Assembly: GCA_934447715.1 (NCBI GenBank)
Contig: CAKSER010000004.1
Location: forward strand, 1-64,000
Direction: 5' to 3'
Source: an uncultured Eubacteriales bacterium
GTDB lineage: Bacteria > Bacillota > Clostridia > Oscillospirales > CAG-272
Length of the DNA: 64,000 nucleotides
Numbering within the stretch: the first letter of the stretch is position 1; every line of letters starts with the position of its first letter. The position numbers and the translations under genes are program-made. The notes under the pieces were generated by a model. It saw nothing but the letters and a program-made list of their open reading frames with translations, did no database searches and was not told the origin of the DNA. Positions 8,929-18,349 of the stretch are shown one piece after another.

Positions 8929-10896
8929 CTATATAGCCGGCTCGGGACAGAGCTTATCGGGTCCGAGAATTTTCCGGCATTCGGCACTCGGAAGAACTCC
9001 CGAATAATAGTACCCCTGCATCATGTCACAGCCTATTTCCTTAAGAAGCTCCGCCTGTTCTCTGCTCTCCACTCCTTCAATGACTATCCTCGCCCCGGAA
9101 TTGCGTACAAGCGTTATAATATCCGAAAGCATCCTGCGCCGCCTTTCGGAAGAACAGGAGGAAATGAATTCGCTGCCGATTTTCACCATATCGGTCTCAT
9201 TATCATACAGATCCGCAAAGGAGGAAAAGCCTGTTCCCATATCGTCGATTGCAATTCTGAAGCCCAGCTTGCGGCATCTGCTGATATTTTCCGATATGGC
9301 TGCCGAATCACCGGATATCGAATCCTCGGTCACCTCGATAACAAGACGTCCGCGGTCAAAGCTGTAATCTGCAATAATCGATTCAATCACATCACAGAAA
9401 TCCGCCTGACAAAGCGAAAGCCTTGTAAAGTTACAGGTGATGAACATCCGGTTATACGGCGGTGTGCTCCACTCCTCAAGCAGCCTGCAGACATGCAAAA
9501 ACATTCTGTAATCATGCGCTACGATCTTGCCGGTTTCCTTTAGCAGCCCGATATATTCGCACGGACGCAGCATTCCGTATTCCGGGCTTTGCCAGCGCGA
9601 CAACACCTCTGCACCACAGATTTTCTCGGTTTTCGCATCGACAATAAACTGCATATACGCCCGGAACTCGTCGTTTTCGACTGCATTTACTGCAAGCCGT
9701 CTGAGCTCCTCCTGTCTGCGGCTCTGCAAAAGCTGGGATTTTCCGGCTATCTCTACCGGAACATCCGATCTCGACGCTGCAAGAAATCCCTGCTTTGCAT
9801 TATACAGCGCAGTTTCGGCGTTACAGTCGAGATGCTCGCATAGGCGCGACACGCCTGCCCTAAACGCATTTGGAATATCCGGATAGAACTCTGCTATATA
9901 TCTGTTCAGGCTGTCTACAATGCTTTCGGTTATGCTTTCTGCCTCTTTTTCGGTCGGTGCCTGCAGAAGCAGAGCAAAAACTCCGCTGCCGATCCTTGAA
10001 AGGTATTCGGAGGATGCTATTGCGGCATTTAAATGTGCCGCAGCATACTTATCCGTCTGGTCGCGCGCCTCCTCGCCGTATTTAATCACAACAGCCTTGG
10101 AAGCCAGTGCAAGATAAACCAGAATATACAGATTTTTCGACTGCCGTGTTATAAGCTGATTAAAGGCATAGATATAATATTTTGAGTTTCCTATTCCGGT
10201 CAGCTCATCGATTCTCACATCGCCCTCCGAATGCCTCCGTTTTCTCAAAAGAATCACAAAGGCCGTCAAAGCAGCAGCAAAAAACGCAGCAAAGGATATA
10301 AGCACAATCGTTATAAGACGGTCCTTTTCATAAAGCTCCGGATTCTTTTTGGAATTCTGAAGCAAAAGACCGTTTTTTTCCCGGTCGGTTATTTCATCAA
10401 AGGCAGCTCTCAGCGTTTTTTTCAGGCTTTCGGATGCAATGTCTGTAAATCCGACACAGTATGTCCGTTCTCTTCCCGAAGCATCTGCCTTTAAAACCGG
10501 AAGCACCTCCGAAAGGCTGTAGTCGGCTTGCTCAAGGACAAACGCAGTCAGAAGCTCCGCCTGGTTATTACGCGCAAGCTCTTTCTGACGGTTTTTTGAC
10601 GATGCCGATATGTATGTAAAGGAAATCCCGGTCTTTTTTGAAATTTCCTCCAGCATATCGGGTATAACTCCCTTAAAGGTCCTGCTTTCCGGATCATAAT
10701 ACTCTACCGGATAACAATCCGGATTTCCTGCAACATATACTGTGTCAGCCGCGCCCGAATCGTTATTTGTAGTATAGACCTCGGCATTAGCCTCAAAACC
10801 GAGGCAGAAAACCGAAAGGAGCAGTGTACAAAGCAAGCCGATTAATACCCCTGCGGCACTTTTTGGCTTATTCTTCATTTGAACAGTCTTTTTCAT
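8929..10896 (-). CDS. EAL-domain cyclic-di-GMP phosphodiesterase with extracytoplasmic SBP-like sensor and degenerate GGDEF
   Basis: With the start at 10896 the product has 655 residues. In order: signal peptide (about 1-38), solute-binding-protein-3-like sensor (about 50-190), membrane helix 194-217, a degenerate GGDEF domain (about 225-385; signature reads IGSGVF) and an EAL domain (about 400-645). Catalytic EAL residues all look present: AEVLSR at 429-434, Asn489, EVTE at 521-524, Asp551-Asp552 in DDMGTGFSS, Lys572, EGVE at 607-610 and Gln627. It should hydrolyse cyclic-di-GMP to pGpG in response to an external ligand, with the GGDEF part only regulatory. It overlaps the DivIVA-like gene by 29 bases and is the last gene of the riboswitch operon. 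A farther upstream start lacks a ribosome binding site. Confidence 0.88.
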   Translation of the reverse strand: MKKTVQMKNKPKSAAGVLIGLLCTLLLSVFCLGFEANAEVYTTNNDSGAADTVYVAGNPDCYPVEYYDPESRTFKGVIPDMLEEISKKTGISFTYISASSKNRQKELARNNQAELLTAFVLEQADYSLSEVLPVLKADASGRERTYCVGFTDIASESLKKTLRAAFDEITDREKNGLLLQNSKKNPELYEKDRLITIVLISFAAFFAAALTAFVILLRKRRHSEGDVRIDELTGIGNSKYYIYAFNQLITRQSKNLYILVYLALASKAVVIKYGEEARDQTDKYAAAHLNAAIASSEYLSRIGSGVFALLLQAPTEKEAESITESIVDSLNRYIAEFYPDIPNAFRAGVSRLCEHLDCNAETALYNAKQGFLAASRSDVPVEIAGKSQLLQSRRQEELRRLAVNAVENDEFRAYMQFIVDAKTEKICGAEVLSRWQSPEYGMLRPCEYIGLLKETGKIVAHDYRMFLHVCRLLEEWSTPPYNRMFITCNFTRLSLCQADFCDVIESIIADYSFDRGRLVIEVTEDSISGDSAAISENISRCRKLGFRIAIDDMGTGFSSFADLYDNETDMVKIGSEFISSCSSERRRRMLSDIITLVRNSGARIVIEGVESREQAELLKEIGCDMMQGYYYSGVLPSAECRKILGPDKLCPEPAI

Positions 10897-11272
10897 CTGA
10901 TTTTTCCGGCTGCAGCATAGAAATCCGGCTTTCGACCGACGAAAGCTGAGAGTTAATCCTATCAGCAAGCAGGGAAACTGTTTTTTTCATTTCGGCAATT
11001 TTGCAAAGGAGCTCCTCTGTCTCACATGAAAATCTGCTCTTCATAACCGCGTTTGCGCGTCTCAGTTCGGTATTTTCCTGCTCGAGGCGCGAAAGTGTGC
11101 AGTTCAGCTCCTCGTTTGTCTCGCTCAGGCTCCTTAGCTTTTCCTCCTGCTCGCTTTTCTGCCGCTCCTCCTTTTTTTCATATACAGAATTCAGCTGTGA
11201 AATATATTCACAAACATCGTTCTTATTGAATCCGAAAAGAGCGGTTCTCAAGTCCTTCAGCTCCATATTCAT
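10868..11272 (-). CDS. DivIVA-like coiled-coil protein
   Basis: A 134-residue soluble protein. The first 25 residues (TALFGFNKNDVCEYI) resemble the DivIVA N-terminal lipid-binding motif, where a short FGF/FGY turn precedes a helix. Residues 27-115 are almost pure coiled coil, rich in Glu, Lys and Leu. DivIVA proteins recognise curved membrane and recruit partners to poles or septa. Between the glycosyltransferase and the phosphodiesterase it may localise the complex. A GAGGG ribosome binding site precedes two possible ATGs (11272 or 11266). Similarity is judged from a short motif, so the family call is moderate. Confidence 0.62.
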   Translation of the reverse strand: MNMELKDLRTALFGFNKNDVCEYISQLNSVYEKKEERQKSEQEEKLRSLSETNEELNCTLSRLEQENTELRRANAVMKSRFSCETEELLCKIAEMKKTVSLLADRINSQLSSVESRISMLQPEKSDEKDCSNEE

Positions 11273-11289
11273 TCCCTCGTTTTATATTA

Positions 11290-12693
11290 TTATTTGAAAT
11301 TAATCCTTTTACGTTCGATCCTGCCCCACTGCAGTTTCTTCTTTTTATAGCCGAGAAGTGCGGTCGCTCTTACCCATGCCAAAATAAACCGCAGGACGGT
11401 TATTTCAAAAATGCAGAGAAGGCACGCCTTGAGCGCATCAAGAAAGCCGACCTTCAAATCGGAGGTATAAATTCTTGAAAAAAACGCGGTAAGCGACAGA
11501 ACGCTTCCGAACACCGCATAAATCAAAAAGAACAAAAGCATGAAGGGAACATTTATAAGATCGATCGAAAATGCAAGAAGCATTGTTAAAACTCCGAAAA
11601 TCTCTATATACGGCGAAAGCAGCTCGTAGATCAAAAAATACATATAGGAAATGAAGCTGACCGCGCCGAATTTCGGATTCAGAAGCATCCTTCTGTGCTT
11701 TATCATGCTTTGGAACAGCCCGATATGCCATCTCTTTCTCTGCTTCTTCAAATCCCGGAGCGTTTCGGGAGCCTGTGTCCAGCAGATTGCGTCTGTCGCA
11801 TAGCAGATGCTGTAATTTATATTATTTAAGGTGCAGTATTCATGTAGCTTTACAACAAGCTCCATATCCTCACCCATCGTCCTGTTATTATAGCCTCCTG
11901 CCGCAATCACCGTATCCTTTTTAAACAGTCCGAACGCACCGGAAATGATCAGCGAGCCGTTGAACTTATCAAACATAATCCTTGATGCCAAAAACGATCT
12001 ATCATATTCAAGCACCTGCATGCAGGCGATTATGCTTTTCGGCAGGCGATAGCTTTTTACTCTGCCGTTTTCAAGCTCGACATCATTCGAAATACGGATA
12101 AGGCCTCCGACCGCAACGACATTCGGCTTTTCAAGAATCGGCTGGGATATGTTTTTAAGCGAATCGTACTGAAGCACCGAATCGGCATCTATACAGATAA
12201 AATACGGAAAGCTTGCTGCATTTATTCCCATGTTAAGCGCATCCGCCTTGCCGCCGTTCCTCTTACGAATCAGCGTCAGAGGAACACGGGTATCTCTTGT
12301 TTCATAGACAAATTCCTCCGGCTGACACTCGATCTGCCGGCGTATCGGACGTGAGACACGGTGCATCGAAAATGCATCGATTACTCTTTTTGAGGTATCG
12401 TCCTTTGAGCCGTCGTCCACCACAATAATCTCATACGATCTGTAGTCGAGCTCAAGCAGGGACTTTACCGTCTGCACGACCGTCACTTCCTCATTATATG
12501 CCGGCACAACAATTGTGATCGGCACAAAATAATCGTTTTGGAAGTAGTTCTTCAAGCGTTTTCTGCGGTGAGTTTTATACAGCTCCGAGGAGCCGACAAG
12601 CACCGAAAGAAACAGGAAGGTGGAATAGCCTATCATATACACGATAAAGAACACTCCGACTGCTTTTAAAAATATATCAAGAGCCTCTATCAT
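11290..12693 (-). CDS. Processive family 2 glycosyltransferase (BcsA/PgaC/HAS type), membrane synthase
   Basis: A 467-residue inner-membrane polysaccharide synthase. Membrane helices lie at about 8-33 and several between about 340 and 440, flanking a cytoplasmic GT-A domain. The processive motifs are complete: VDDGS at 92-96, DAD at 169-171, GED at 274-276 (the catalytic base) and QRKRW at 318-322. The last is typical of cellulose, chitin, PNAG and hyaluronan synthases. I see no PilZ domain, so cyclic-di-GMP control would act on the RNA or through partners. The start overlaps the HEAT gene by four bases. The polymer made cannot be read from the sequence. Confidence 0.9.
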   Translation of the reverse strand: MIEALDIFLKAVGVFFIVYMIGYSTFLFLSVLVGSSELYKTHRRKRLKNYFQNDYFVPITIVVPAYNEEVTVVQTVKSLLELDYRSYEIIVVDDGSKDDTSKRVIDAFSMHRVSRPIRRQIECQPEEFVYETRDTRVPLTLIRKRNGGKADALNMGINAASFPYFICIDADSVLQYDSLKNISQPILEKPNVVAVGGLIRISNDVELENGRVKSYRLPKSIIACMQVLEYDRSFLASRIMFDKFNGSLIISGAFGLFKKDTVIAAGGYNNRTMGEDMELVVKLHEYCTLNNINYSICYATDAICWTQAPETLRDLKKQRKRWHIGLFQSMIKHRRMLLNPKFGAVSFISYMYFLIYELLSPYIEIFGVLTMLLAFSIDLINVPFMLLFFLIYAVFGSVLSLTAFFSRIYTSDLKVGFLDALKACLLCIFEITVLRFILAWVRATALLGYKKKKLQWGRIERKRINFK

Positions 12694-13907
12694 GCAAGAA
12701 CAGCCTCCTCTTCCTTCTTTTCGCCGTCGATTTCGTCATGTGCGGCAGGCTCTGCGCCCTTGACGGCGCCGTCTTCCGTATCGCGCCCCATATCTCGCCC
12801 TGCATTATTCCTTGCTTTGCCGTCTGCACGGTCGCGCTGCAGGCAGTAACGGATTATTTCCGCAGCATAGCGGTCGTTTCCGTCTATAACATCAAAAAGC
12901 TGCGAATATGTGATTTTCAGCCTGTTAAGACTAAGAGCGGAATTGTGTCTTATATACCAGTTCCTGCTGTACAGATTTTCCTTTAAGATCTGCACAGTCC
13001 TTTCACCCGGATACAAGGCAAGGGCGGTAGATGCGATTGCCGCATACTCCCAGTTCAGCTCCGAGCCGTCCCTTGCAAGACGCAAAAGAGGCTCGTATGC
13101 CTTTTCGAAGCTGCATTTGCCGAGATACCGTATGCTCGCATAGCGCACCTCATCGCCCTCAGACTCGTTTTGCAAAACAGACAGTGCAAATTCTCCGAAC
13201 GCATCGTTCGAAAGGCGCAGATAGTCGAGCACTGTCACCTTCATACCGTCAGAATAGCCGGGAAATGCCTTTACCAGGCTGTCTGCCAGCTTGTTTTTGC
13301 TTCCGGCAAAGTTCAAAAGCCCGTCACAGAGCAGCTTGCCGTGAAAAAACAGGTCGCTGCGATCTATGATCTCAACCGCCTTCATAATGCAATCGACATT
13401 TCCTGTCGTATAAAGTGCCTGCAGAGCATTTTCACGGCAATAAATACTCTGCTCGTTCAGCATATCAAGCAATGCTCCCTCGATGCTCGGGAACCTGCGG
13501 TAGGCAATCAGACGGTATTTTTTGATTATGTATGGATAATACGCCGCCTCTATGCGGTTCCGCCCGGAATAGTATGCCATAAGGAAAACAAGCACATCGT
13601 CAAGAGATCGCAGATAGCTTATAATCTCTTTGGGATGCCCGATATACTCCGCCTCAAGCATCCTGTCAAAGGCGCGCATATTGCCGACCCTTTTCAGCTT
13701 CCTGCAAAGATACGTCCTGTGGCTTATGCCGATCGGGATATTCGCCTCCGCAGCCTTAAGCTGGGACATTACATACTTTTGCAGATTTCTGCTGACTCTT
13801 TCCGTCTTTTTCTCGTCCAGTCTGAACAGCGCAGCCGAGACAATATTAAATATTATCATCGAACCGCATACGAACAGATAAACGTACAGCATTATCTCGA
13901 TTCTCAC
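12690..13907 (-). CDS. Membrane-anchored HEAT-repeat-like protein
   Basis: GTG 13907 is chosen because it overlaps the TGA of the upstream hydrolase and has GGAG ten bases before it; a TTG at 13928 lacks one. The product has about 405 residues. One N-terminal membrane helix is followed by a cytoplasmic array of paired helices typical of HEAT/armadillo scaffolds (for example RYASIRYLGKCSFEKAYEPL), ending in a hydrophilic acidic tail after about residue 365. It has no catalytic motif. Genes of this type often sit beside family 2 synthases and presumably give a docking surface. The overlaps on both sides show tight coupling to the synthase. Confidence 0.75.
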   Translation of the reverse strand: MRIEIMLYVYLFVCGSMIIFNIVSAALFRLDEKKTERVSRNLQKYVMSQLKAAEANIPIGISHRTYLCRKLKRVGNMRAFDRMLEAEYIGHPKEIISYLRSLDDVLVFLMAYYSGRNRIEAAYYPYIIKKYRLIAYRRFPSIEGALLDMLNEQSIYCRENALQALYTTGNVDCIMKAVEIIDRSDLFFHGKLLCDGLLNFAGSKNKLADSLVKAFPGYSDGMKVTVLDYLRLSNDAFGEFALSVLQNESEGDEVRYASIRYLGKCSFEKAYEPLLRLARDGSELNWEYAAIASTALALYPGERTVQILKENLYSRNWYIRHNSALSLNRLKITYSQLFDVIDGNDRYAAEIIRYCLQRDRADGKARNNAGRDMGRDTEDGAVKGAEPAAHDEIDGEKKEEEAVLA

Positions 13908-16093
13908 TGCTTCGTTTCTCCGTTCCAAAGCTCCTGCATTATGTAATATGAGCTTTTCAATCTTTCGTGATAGGTCACCCTGTTTCCCCAGCCCTTAAGC
14001 TTATAGGGCGACATAACACAGCGCTCGTCTTTGCCCTCTGTTATCCCGATATTCATTTCCTTAATTTTAATAAATCTTATTCCGTAGTTGCCGTCATAAT
14101 AATCGTCGTGAATCTCCATTTTTGAAGGATCCGAGAAGTTAAGAAGCTGCCACGGAAGCTTAAGCTCGATATAATCTCCGTTTGATATAAAATCCGCAAG
14201 CGAATCAAAATCCGGCGACTCCGGATTTGCATTTCCGTATTTCAGCTTTCCCGTCTCAAACGACTGCTCTATGCTGCTGAATACGGCATTTTTGCGCTGC
14301 TCCTCCGAAAGATCGAAGATTTCAAGAATCATATCGATATTCACAAATTCCGGGGAGCTTTTATCCGGGATATTGTCCTTCAAATAGGTATCAAAGCCCT
14401 TCAGGTTCTGAGAGTATGTCGAGCGGAGCACCTCATACCTTTCCTGCACCATAAGGCGGCTGTTATCCTTTCCGTTTATCGACAGGATAAAATCCGCCGC
14501 TTTGTCGAATTTCAGTCCGAAGTTTTTACAGTAGCTGCTCCCGGTTTTCGGGGTTGTATCGATCGGGATATAGATTTTGTCATTTTCAAAATCGAGATCC
14601 TTTTTATATATCAGAAAATATATAAATTTTTCATCATAGCGGACCCAAACCGACATATCCCCCGAGGAGCAGACAGGCTCGTCCTGCTCCCATTCGGAAA
14701 TATCACCGTCGACATAGCAGACAGATCTTTCCTTTCCGGGATCGAAGGATATCAGACCGAAATACTGCTCGTTTGTCTGATAGTCCGACCAATACGGGTT
14801 TCTTGTCAGGTTTACTGCGTACATAGTGTTCCAGGTTCGTTTAAACCACTCATCCTGCCATGAAAAGACGCATGAGCCGGCACATCCCACAGACATGATG
14901 TCCTCATAGCAGCGAACAAGCGCCTCTCCCTGCTCCTTTTCTGACATATTGCCCTGGTTGCGGTTTGTATTAAGATCCCGGTGTGCCATTCCGCGTCCGG
15001 TGGAAATGCCGAATTCGGAAATAACTACCGGCATACTGTGGTGAGAGGTGAGCATGCTCAGATACGCGCGGTAGGTGTTAAGCTCATCGCCGTCATAAAA
15101 CTGATTTTTGTCGATTCCCGAAAATGTCCAGTCATCCGTCCAGTTGAGATAGTCCGGATAATAGGGGTATACATGATAGGAAGCAAACTGACCGGAAATC
15201 ACACTGTCGGTCGTTTTGATATGCTCAACATCCACAAAGGCGCTTTTCATATAGAGCCTTTTGACAACCTCCGGATAGTCAAACGGATCGGTCGTCGGCC
15301 AGTTTGAAAAGGCGATAAGCTTCTGAATCTTGTAGCGCTTTGCTTCATAATCAAGAACCCTGTCCCCGACCTTGCAAAGCAGAGTTTCAAATGCCGATGC
15401 ATCCTCGCTTGTATAAAGATATTTTCCGCTGTATGACGTATATCCGGCGCTGCTTTCGTATATTTCGTCGGTATATGCCACCGTTATATCATCCCACTCA
15501 ACACCCAGAATATATCCGATTACCCAGGGGGAGACATCCTTTCTGTAGGAGCCGTGACCGGCGCTTGCCATTCTTCCGAGCGAAATCTTCTTTTTTCCGT
15601 GGATTACGTCGATCATTGTGATGCAGTCGCGCGTAAAGGTGTCATAAAACGAGCTGTCATATGCATCCCTGTGCGAGTTCTGCACATAATCGTTTACCCA
15701 GACGCCGTGAATCAGATAGAGCGGATCCGGATTCGAGGCATTATATTCATAGAATGCATTATAGAAGGTATCGTTTTGAACAGTATAAACGCGGATTGTG
15801 TTCGCACCCATCTCCTTGATATACTTAAACCACCGCAGATAGGTGCTCTTGTCGATATCAAAGTCGGTTGACCATTCTCCCGGCTCTCCGGAACCGAGGT
15901 TGACGCCCTTGATCTCAAAATCCTTATATCCGCTGCCTGTGTCGAGCTGGATTTTATCTCCGTTTGTCCTTACAAAGGTTGTTGCCGGCTTTGACGGATT
16001 AAAATCGATATACAGTCCGAGGCGGAAATATGCAGTATCGATTCCGACATATAAAAAGGCAATGCAAAGAACAACAATAATGAATTTTTTCAT
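13904..16093 (-). CDS. Membrane-anchored glycoside hydrolase (clan GH-A TIM barrel) with C-terminal CBM9-like domain
   Basis: A 729-residue extracytoplasmic protein held by an N-terminal helix (about 4-20). The barrel (about 55-450) has a probable acid/base Glu199 in GVEWDD and a probable nucleophile Glu360 in VISEFG, in the clan GH-A arrangement. The C-terminal region (about 460-729) begins with VDGDISEWE, as in CBM9-like carbohydrate-binding modules. Polysaccharide synthase operons usually include a hydrolase that trims or releases the polymer (for example BcsZ or CcsZ), and this is the likely role. The exact GH family is uncertain. It is co-transcribed with CotH upstream and the HEAT gene downstream. 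Confidence 0.78.
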   Translation of the reverse strand: MKKFIIVVLCIAFLYVGIDTAYFRLGLYIDFNPSKPATTFVRTNGDKIQLDTGSGYKDFEIKGVNLGSGEPGEWSTDFDIDKSTYLRWFKYIKEMGANTIRVYTVQNDTFYNAFYEYNASNPDPLYLIHGVWVNDYVQNSHRDAYDSSFYDTFTRDCITMIDVIHGKKKISLGRMASAGHGSYRKDVSPWVIGYILGVEWDDITVAYTDEIYESSAGYTSYSGKYLYTSEDASAFETLLCKVGDRVLDYEAKRYKIQKLIAFSNWPTTDPFDYPEVVKRLYMKSAFVDVEHIKTTDSVISGQFASYHVYPYYPDYLNWTDDWTFSGIDKNQFYDGDELNTYRAYLSMLTSHHSMPVVISEFGISTGRGMAHRDLNTNRNQGNMSEKEQGEALVRCYEDIMSVGCAGSCVFSWQDEWFKRTWNTMYAVNLTRNPYWSDYQTNEQYFGLISFDPGKERSVCYVDGDISEWEQDEPVCSSGDMSVWVRYDEKFIYFLIYKKDLDFENDKIYIPIDTTPKTGSSYCKNFGLKFDKAADFILSINGKDNSRLMVQERYEVLRSTYSQNLKGFDTYLKDNIPDKSSPEFVNIDMILEIFDLSEEQRKNAVFSSIEQSFETGKLKYGNANPESPDFDSLADFISNGDYIELKLPWQLLNFSDPSKMEIHDDYYDGNYGIRFIKIKEMNIGITEGKDERCVMSPYKLKGWGNRVTYHERLKSSYYIMQELWNGETKQ

Positions 16094-16139
16094 ATTTTTC
16101 TTACATTCCCTCCTTGCCCCTCTGTTTTTACGTCAACCG

Positions 16140-17633
16140 TCAGTCGGTTGCCTCGGTATATTTCTTTATCTTGGAATCCGCGCAATACTGTCTCAGTGAC
16201 TCAATATTGTCGTCAAGCCACTCGGTACGCGCAAAAAAGAAGCTTTTCAGCTGCTCTACAGCTTCTTCGTATGAATGCAGATTCCTTTCTGCAGGATTAA
16301 GCAGCGTATCGTCCTCAAAGGAGGAAGCCCAGCGCCTGCTGTTTCTGTCTATTGCAGGGCCGAGATATTCGATTGTACCGTCGATATACTCCTCCAGCGC
16401 CTTATCACTGAACAGAGTACCTCTCAGCTGCTTATATTTACCGATTATGCCCTCAACAAAATCCTTGTCCTTTGTCAGCATCTCGAACCACAGCTTGCTT
16501 TGAAGCTCAAAATGCTGAACATTCATAAGCGACTGCTCCTGATAGTTGTCGCAGGCATTGTTGAAGTCCCACACGCACATTTTGTATTTTCCGCTTATGT
16601 CCTTATAGATATATGTTGAATATGAGCCTGCGTCATAGTTTGCCGAAAGCTCGTTTATCAAAAAGTACGAGATAAAGGAATCCACATCGATAAAATTCCT
16701 GTATCCGTATTTCTTATTGTTAAAATCATAGGAATACAGCGCCTTTTCAAAAAGTGAAAAATCTCTTTCTATAGAATCCTTAAGCGCTTCGTTTATATTT
16801 TTTGCGCCAGGATAGATGATATCCAGCTTCAGCTCGTGATTTGCCCGATAGGTATAATCGGTAAGCGTGCTGAAATTTTCGATTTCGCTTTTCTGTCTGC
16901 GATCCAGCCTTAGAAGATATCCGGTATATGTGCTGCGCTTTGCACTGACAGACATGCTGAGCCGCGCTCCGTCCTTTCCGGAATCGATTGTTTCGGTCAG
17001 AACATAAACGCCCTCATACTCTCCGTTTAAAATCACCTCGCAGAATCTTACATTCGGCGCATAATCGGAAATCTCCCCGGCAAGATTGTACATCATGTAG
17101 TTCCGTATCAGTGTTTTGTCAAGATATGGCCCGTGAAGTGCCCATTCGTGGTGCGAATCCATTCCGAGAAGCGGCTGTGGATTGTTGTTTCCGAGACTGT
17201 CGGTCAGCTTGATCCGATAGCCCGGCTTGTCAAAGAATCTCGAGCTGTTGCCGCGGACATGAATGGTCATGTCGCTTGAGATCTCCGGCTCGTCGCACGG
17301 ATGGTTCATCTCCTCCGTATGGTCGACAACACTGATTTTTGCGCTTATTCTGTCCGAGCCGTCCTCTGCGACGGTGAACAGGTTCGGCGGACCGTCATCC
17401 GAATAGATTCCCTTTCCCGGAATTTCCTTTCCGCCCGTGTCGATACAGATCAGCGGCAGATGCGAGCAAAGAGTACCGTCGCTGTGATCCTTTTCGCATT
17501 CCTTCTTCGGCTCCGCTTCAAGATGCTGATGGAATCTTTTTGATTCTGTAATACCGAAAAGATAATTCCAGTTGATCACGCTTGCAATCAGGACAACAAC
17601 GCAGGCAATTATTCCTATTACTTTATATTTCAT
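16140..17633 (-). CDS. CotH kinase-like protein, membrane-anchored
   Basis: A 497-residue protein with an N-terminal membrane anchor (about 5-25) and an extracytoplasmic CotH domain. Family motifs include RGNSSRFFDKPGYRIKL, HGPYLDKTLIRNYM, NGEYEGVYVLTE and the CVWDFNNACDN segment with the metal-binding Asp and Asn of this atypical kinase fold. CotH of Bacillus phosphorylates spore coat proteins. Many bacterial homologues sit next to VTC and DUF4956 genes, as here, without a known substrate. In this operon it may phosphorylate the polymer or a surface protein, which is inference. The neighbours are DUF4956 (21 bases) and the hydrolase (46 bases). Confidence 0.88.
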   Translation of the reverse strand: MKYKVIGIIACVVVLIASVINWNYLFGITESKRFHQHLEAEPKKECEKDHSDGTLCSHLPLICIDTGGKEIPGKGIYSDDGPPNLFTVAEDGSDRISAKISVVDHTEEMNHPCDEPEISSDMTIHVRGNSSRFFDKPGYRIKLTDSLGNNNPQPLLGMDSHHEWALHGPYLDKTLIRNYMMYNLAGEISDYAPNVRFCEVILNGEYEGVYVLTETIDSGKDGARLSMSVSAKRSTYTGYLLRLDRRQKSEIENFSTLTDYTYRANHELKLDIIYPGAKNINEALKDSIERDFSLFEKALYSYDFNNKKYGYRNFIDVDSFISYFLINELSANYDAGSYSTYIYKDISGKYKMCVWDFNNACDNYQEQSLMNVQHFELQSKLWFEMLTKDKDFVEGIIGKYKQLRGTLFSDKALEEYIDGTIEYLGPAIDRNSRRWASSFEDDTLLNPAERNLHSYEEAVEQLKSFFFARTEWLDDNIESLRQYCADSKIKKYTEATD

Positions 17634-17654
17634 GCTTTATCCGGCAATTTCCCG

Positions 17655-18332
17655 TCAGTTCGATATTTCATCGTTCTGAGATACCAGATTGACATACTCT
17701 ATTCTTTCAAGGCGGAAAATGCTGTCGGCAATGTCCGGCTCGGTTTTTTCCGCTTTTTTTATCATCTTTTTTGTCAGCTCATAGATCAGCTCAACAGTAT
17801 CCGGGGTCGTGTTTTCAACCTTGAGAGACGCCTTTCCGGAAAACAGCTTGTATACCTGAGACTTGATCATCAGGTGCTTTGTACGATCCGCCCGGATAAT
17901 TAAAAGCATGCGGTTATCGCTTTTGATGCAGCCGAGAATAAGTATTACCGCAAAGACAATGGCACTTCCGATAGAAGCAACAAGATAGTCTCCGACACCG
18001 CAGCAGATTCCGGCGATGATAGCCCAGAAGATGTATACCGTATCGCGCGAATCCTTGATCGCCGTGCGGAAACGGACAATCGAAAGCGCACCGACCATTC
18101 CGAGAGAAAGCGCTATATTGTTTCCGATTACGGTCATGACGGTTCCGGTAAGAATTGTCAGAATGACAAGCGATGCATTAAACTTTTTGCTGTAGATCGT
18201 CCCTCTGTGAGACACAAGGTAGGATATAAAGATCAGAAAGCCGAAAAGCGCCGATGCGGATATATTCAGAAGTATCTGCTGCCATGTCAGGTTGCTTGGA
18301 TTTGTAAAAAGCCGGTATATCTCTTCTTTCAT
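17655..18332 (-). CDS. DUF4956 integral membrane protein
   Basis: A 225-residue protein with about four membrane helices in the first 135 residues and a cytoplasmic ferredoxin-like tail. The conserved GALSIVRFRTAIKDSRDT segment followed by YIFWAI is diagnostic of DUF4956. The function is unknown. Family members are almost always encoded beside VTC-domain and CotH genes, as here (18 bases from VTC, 21 from CotH), and are suspected to form a membrane channel or regulator for that pair. Confidence 0.88.
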   Translation of the reverse strand: MKEEIYRLFTNPSNLTWQQILLNISASALFGFLIFISYLVSHRGTIYSKKFNASLVILTILTGTVMTVIGNNIALSLGMVGALSIVRFRTAIKDSRDTVYIFWAIIAGICCGVGDYLVASIGSAIVFAVILILGCIKSDNRMLLIIRADRTKHLMIKSQVYKLFSGKASLKVENTTPDTVELIYELTKKMIKKAEKTEPDIADSIFRLERIEYVNLVSQNDEISN

Positions 18333-18349
18333 TTTCCCTCTCCGTTCAT

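Noticed and set aside
8794..9543. Plus-strand open frame of 249 codons opposite the EAL gene
   Set aside because: It lies antisense to a clear EAL domain with complete motifs, starts inside a terminator T run and shows no domain.
13170..13946. Plus-strand frame of 258 codons opposite the HEAT gene
   Set aside because: No ribosome binding site or motif; it mirrors the codon pattern of the minus-strand gene.
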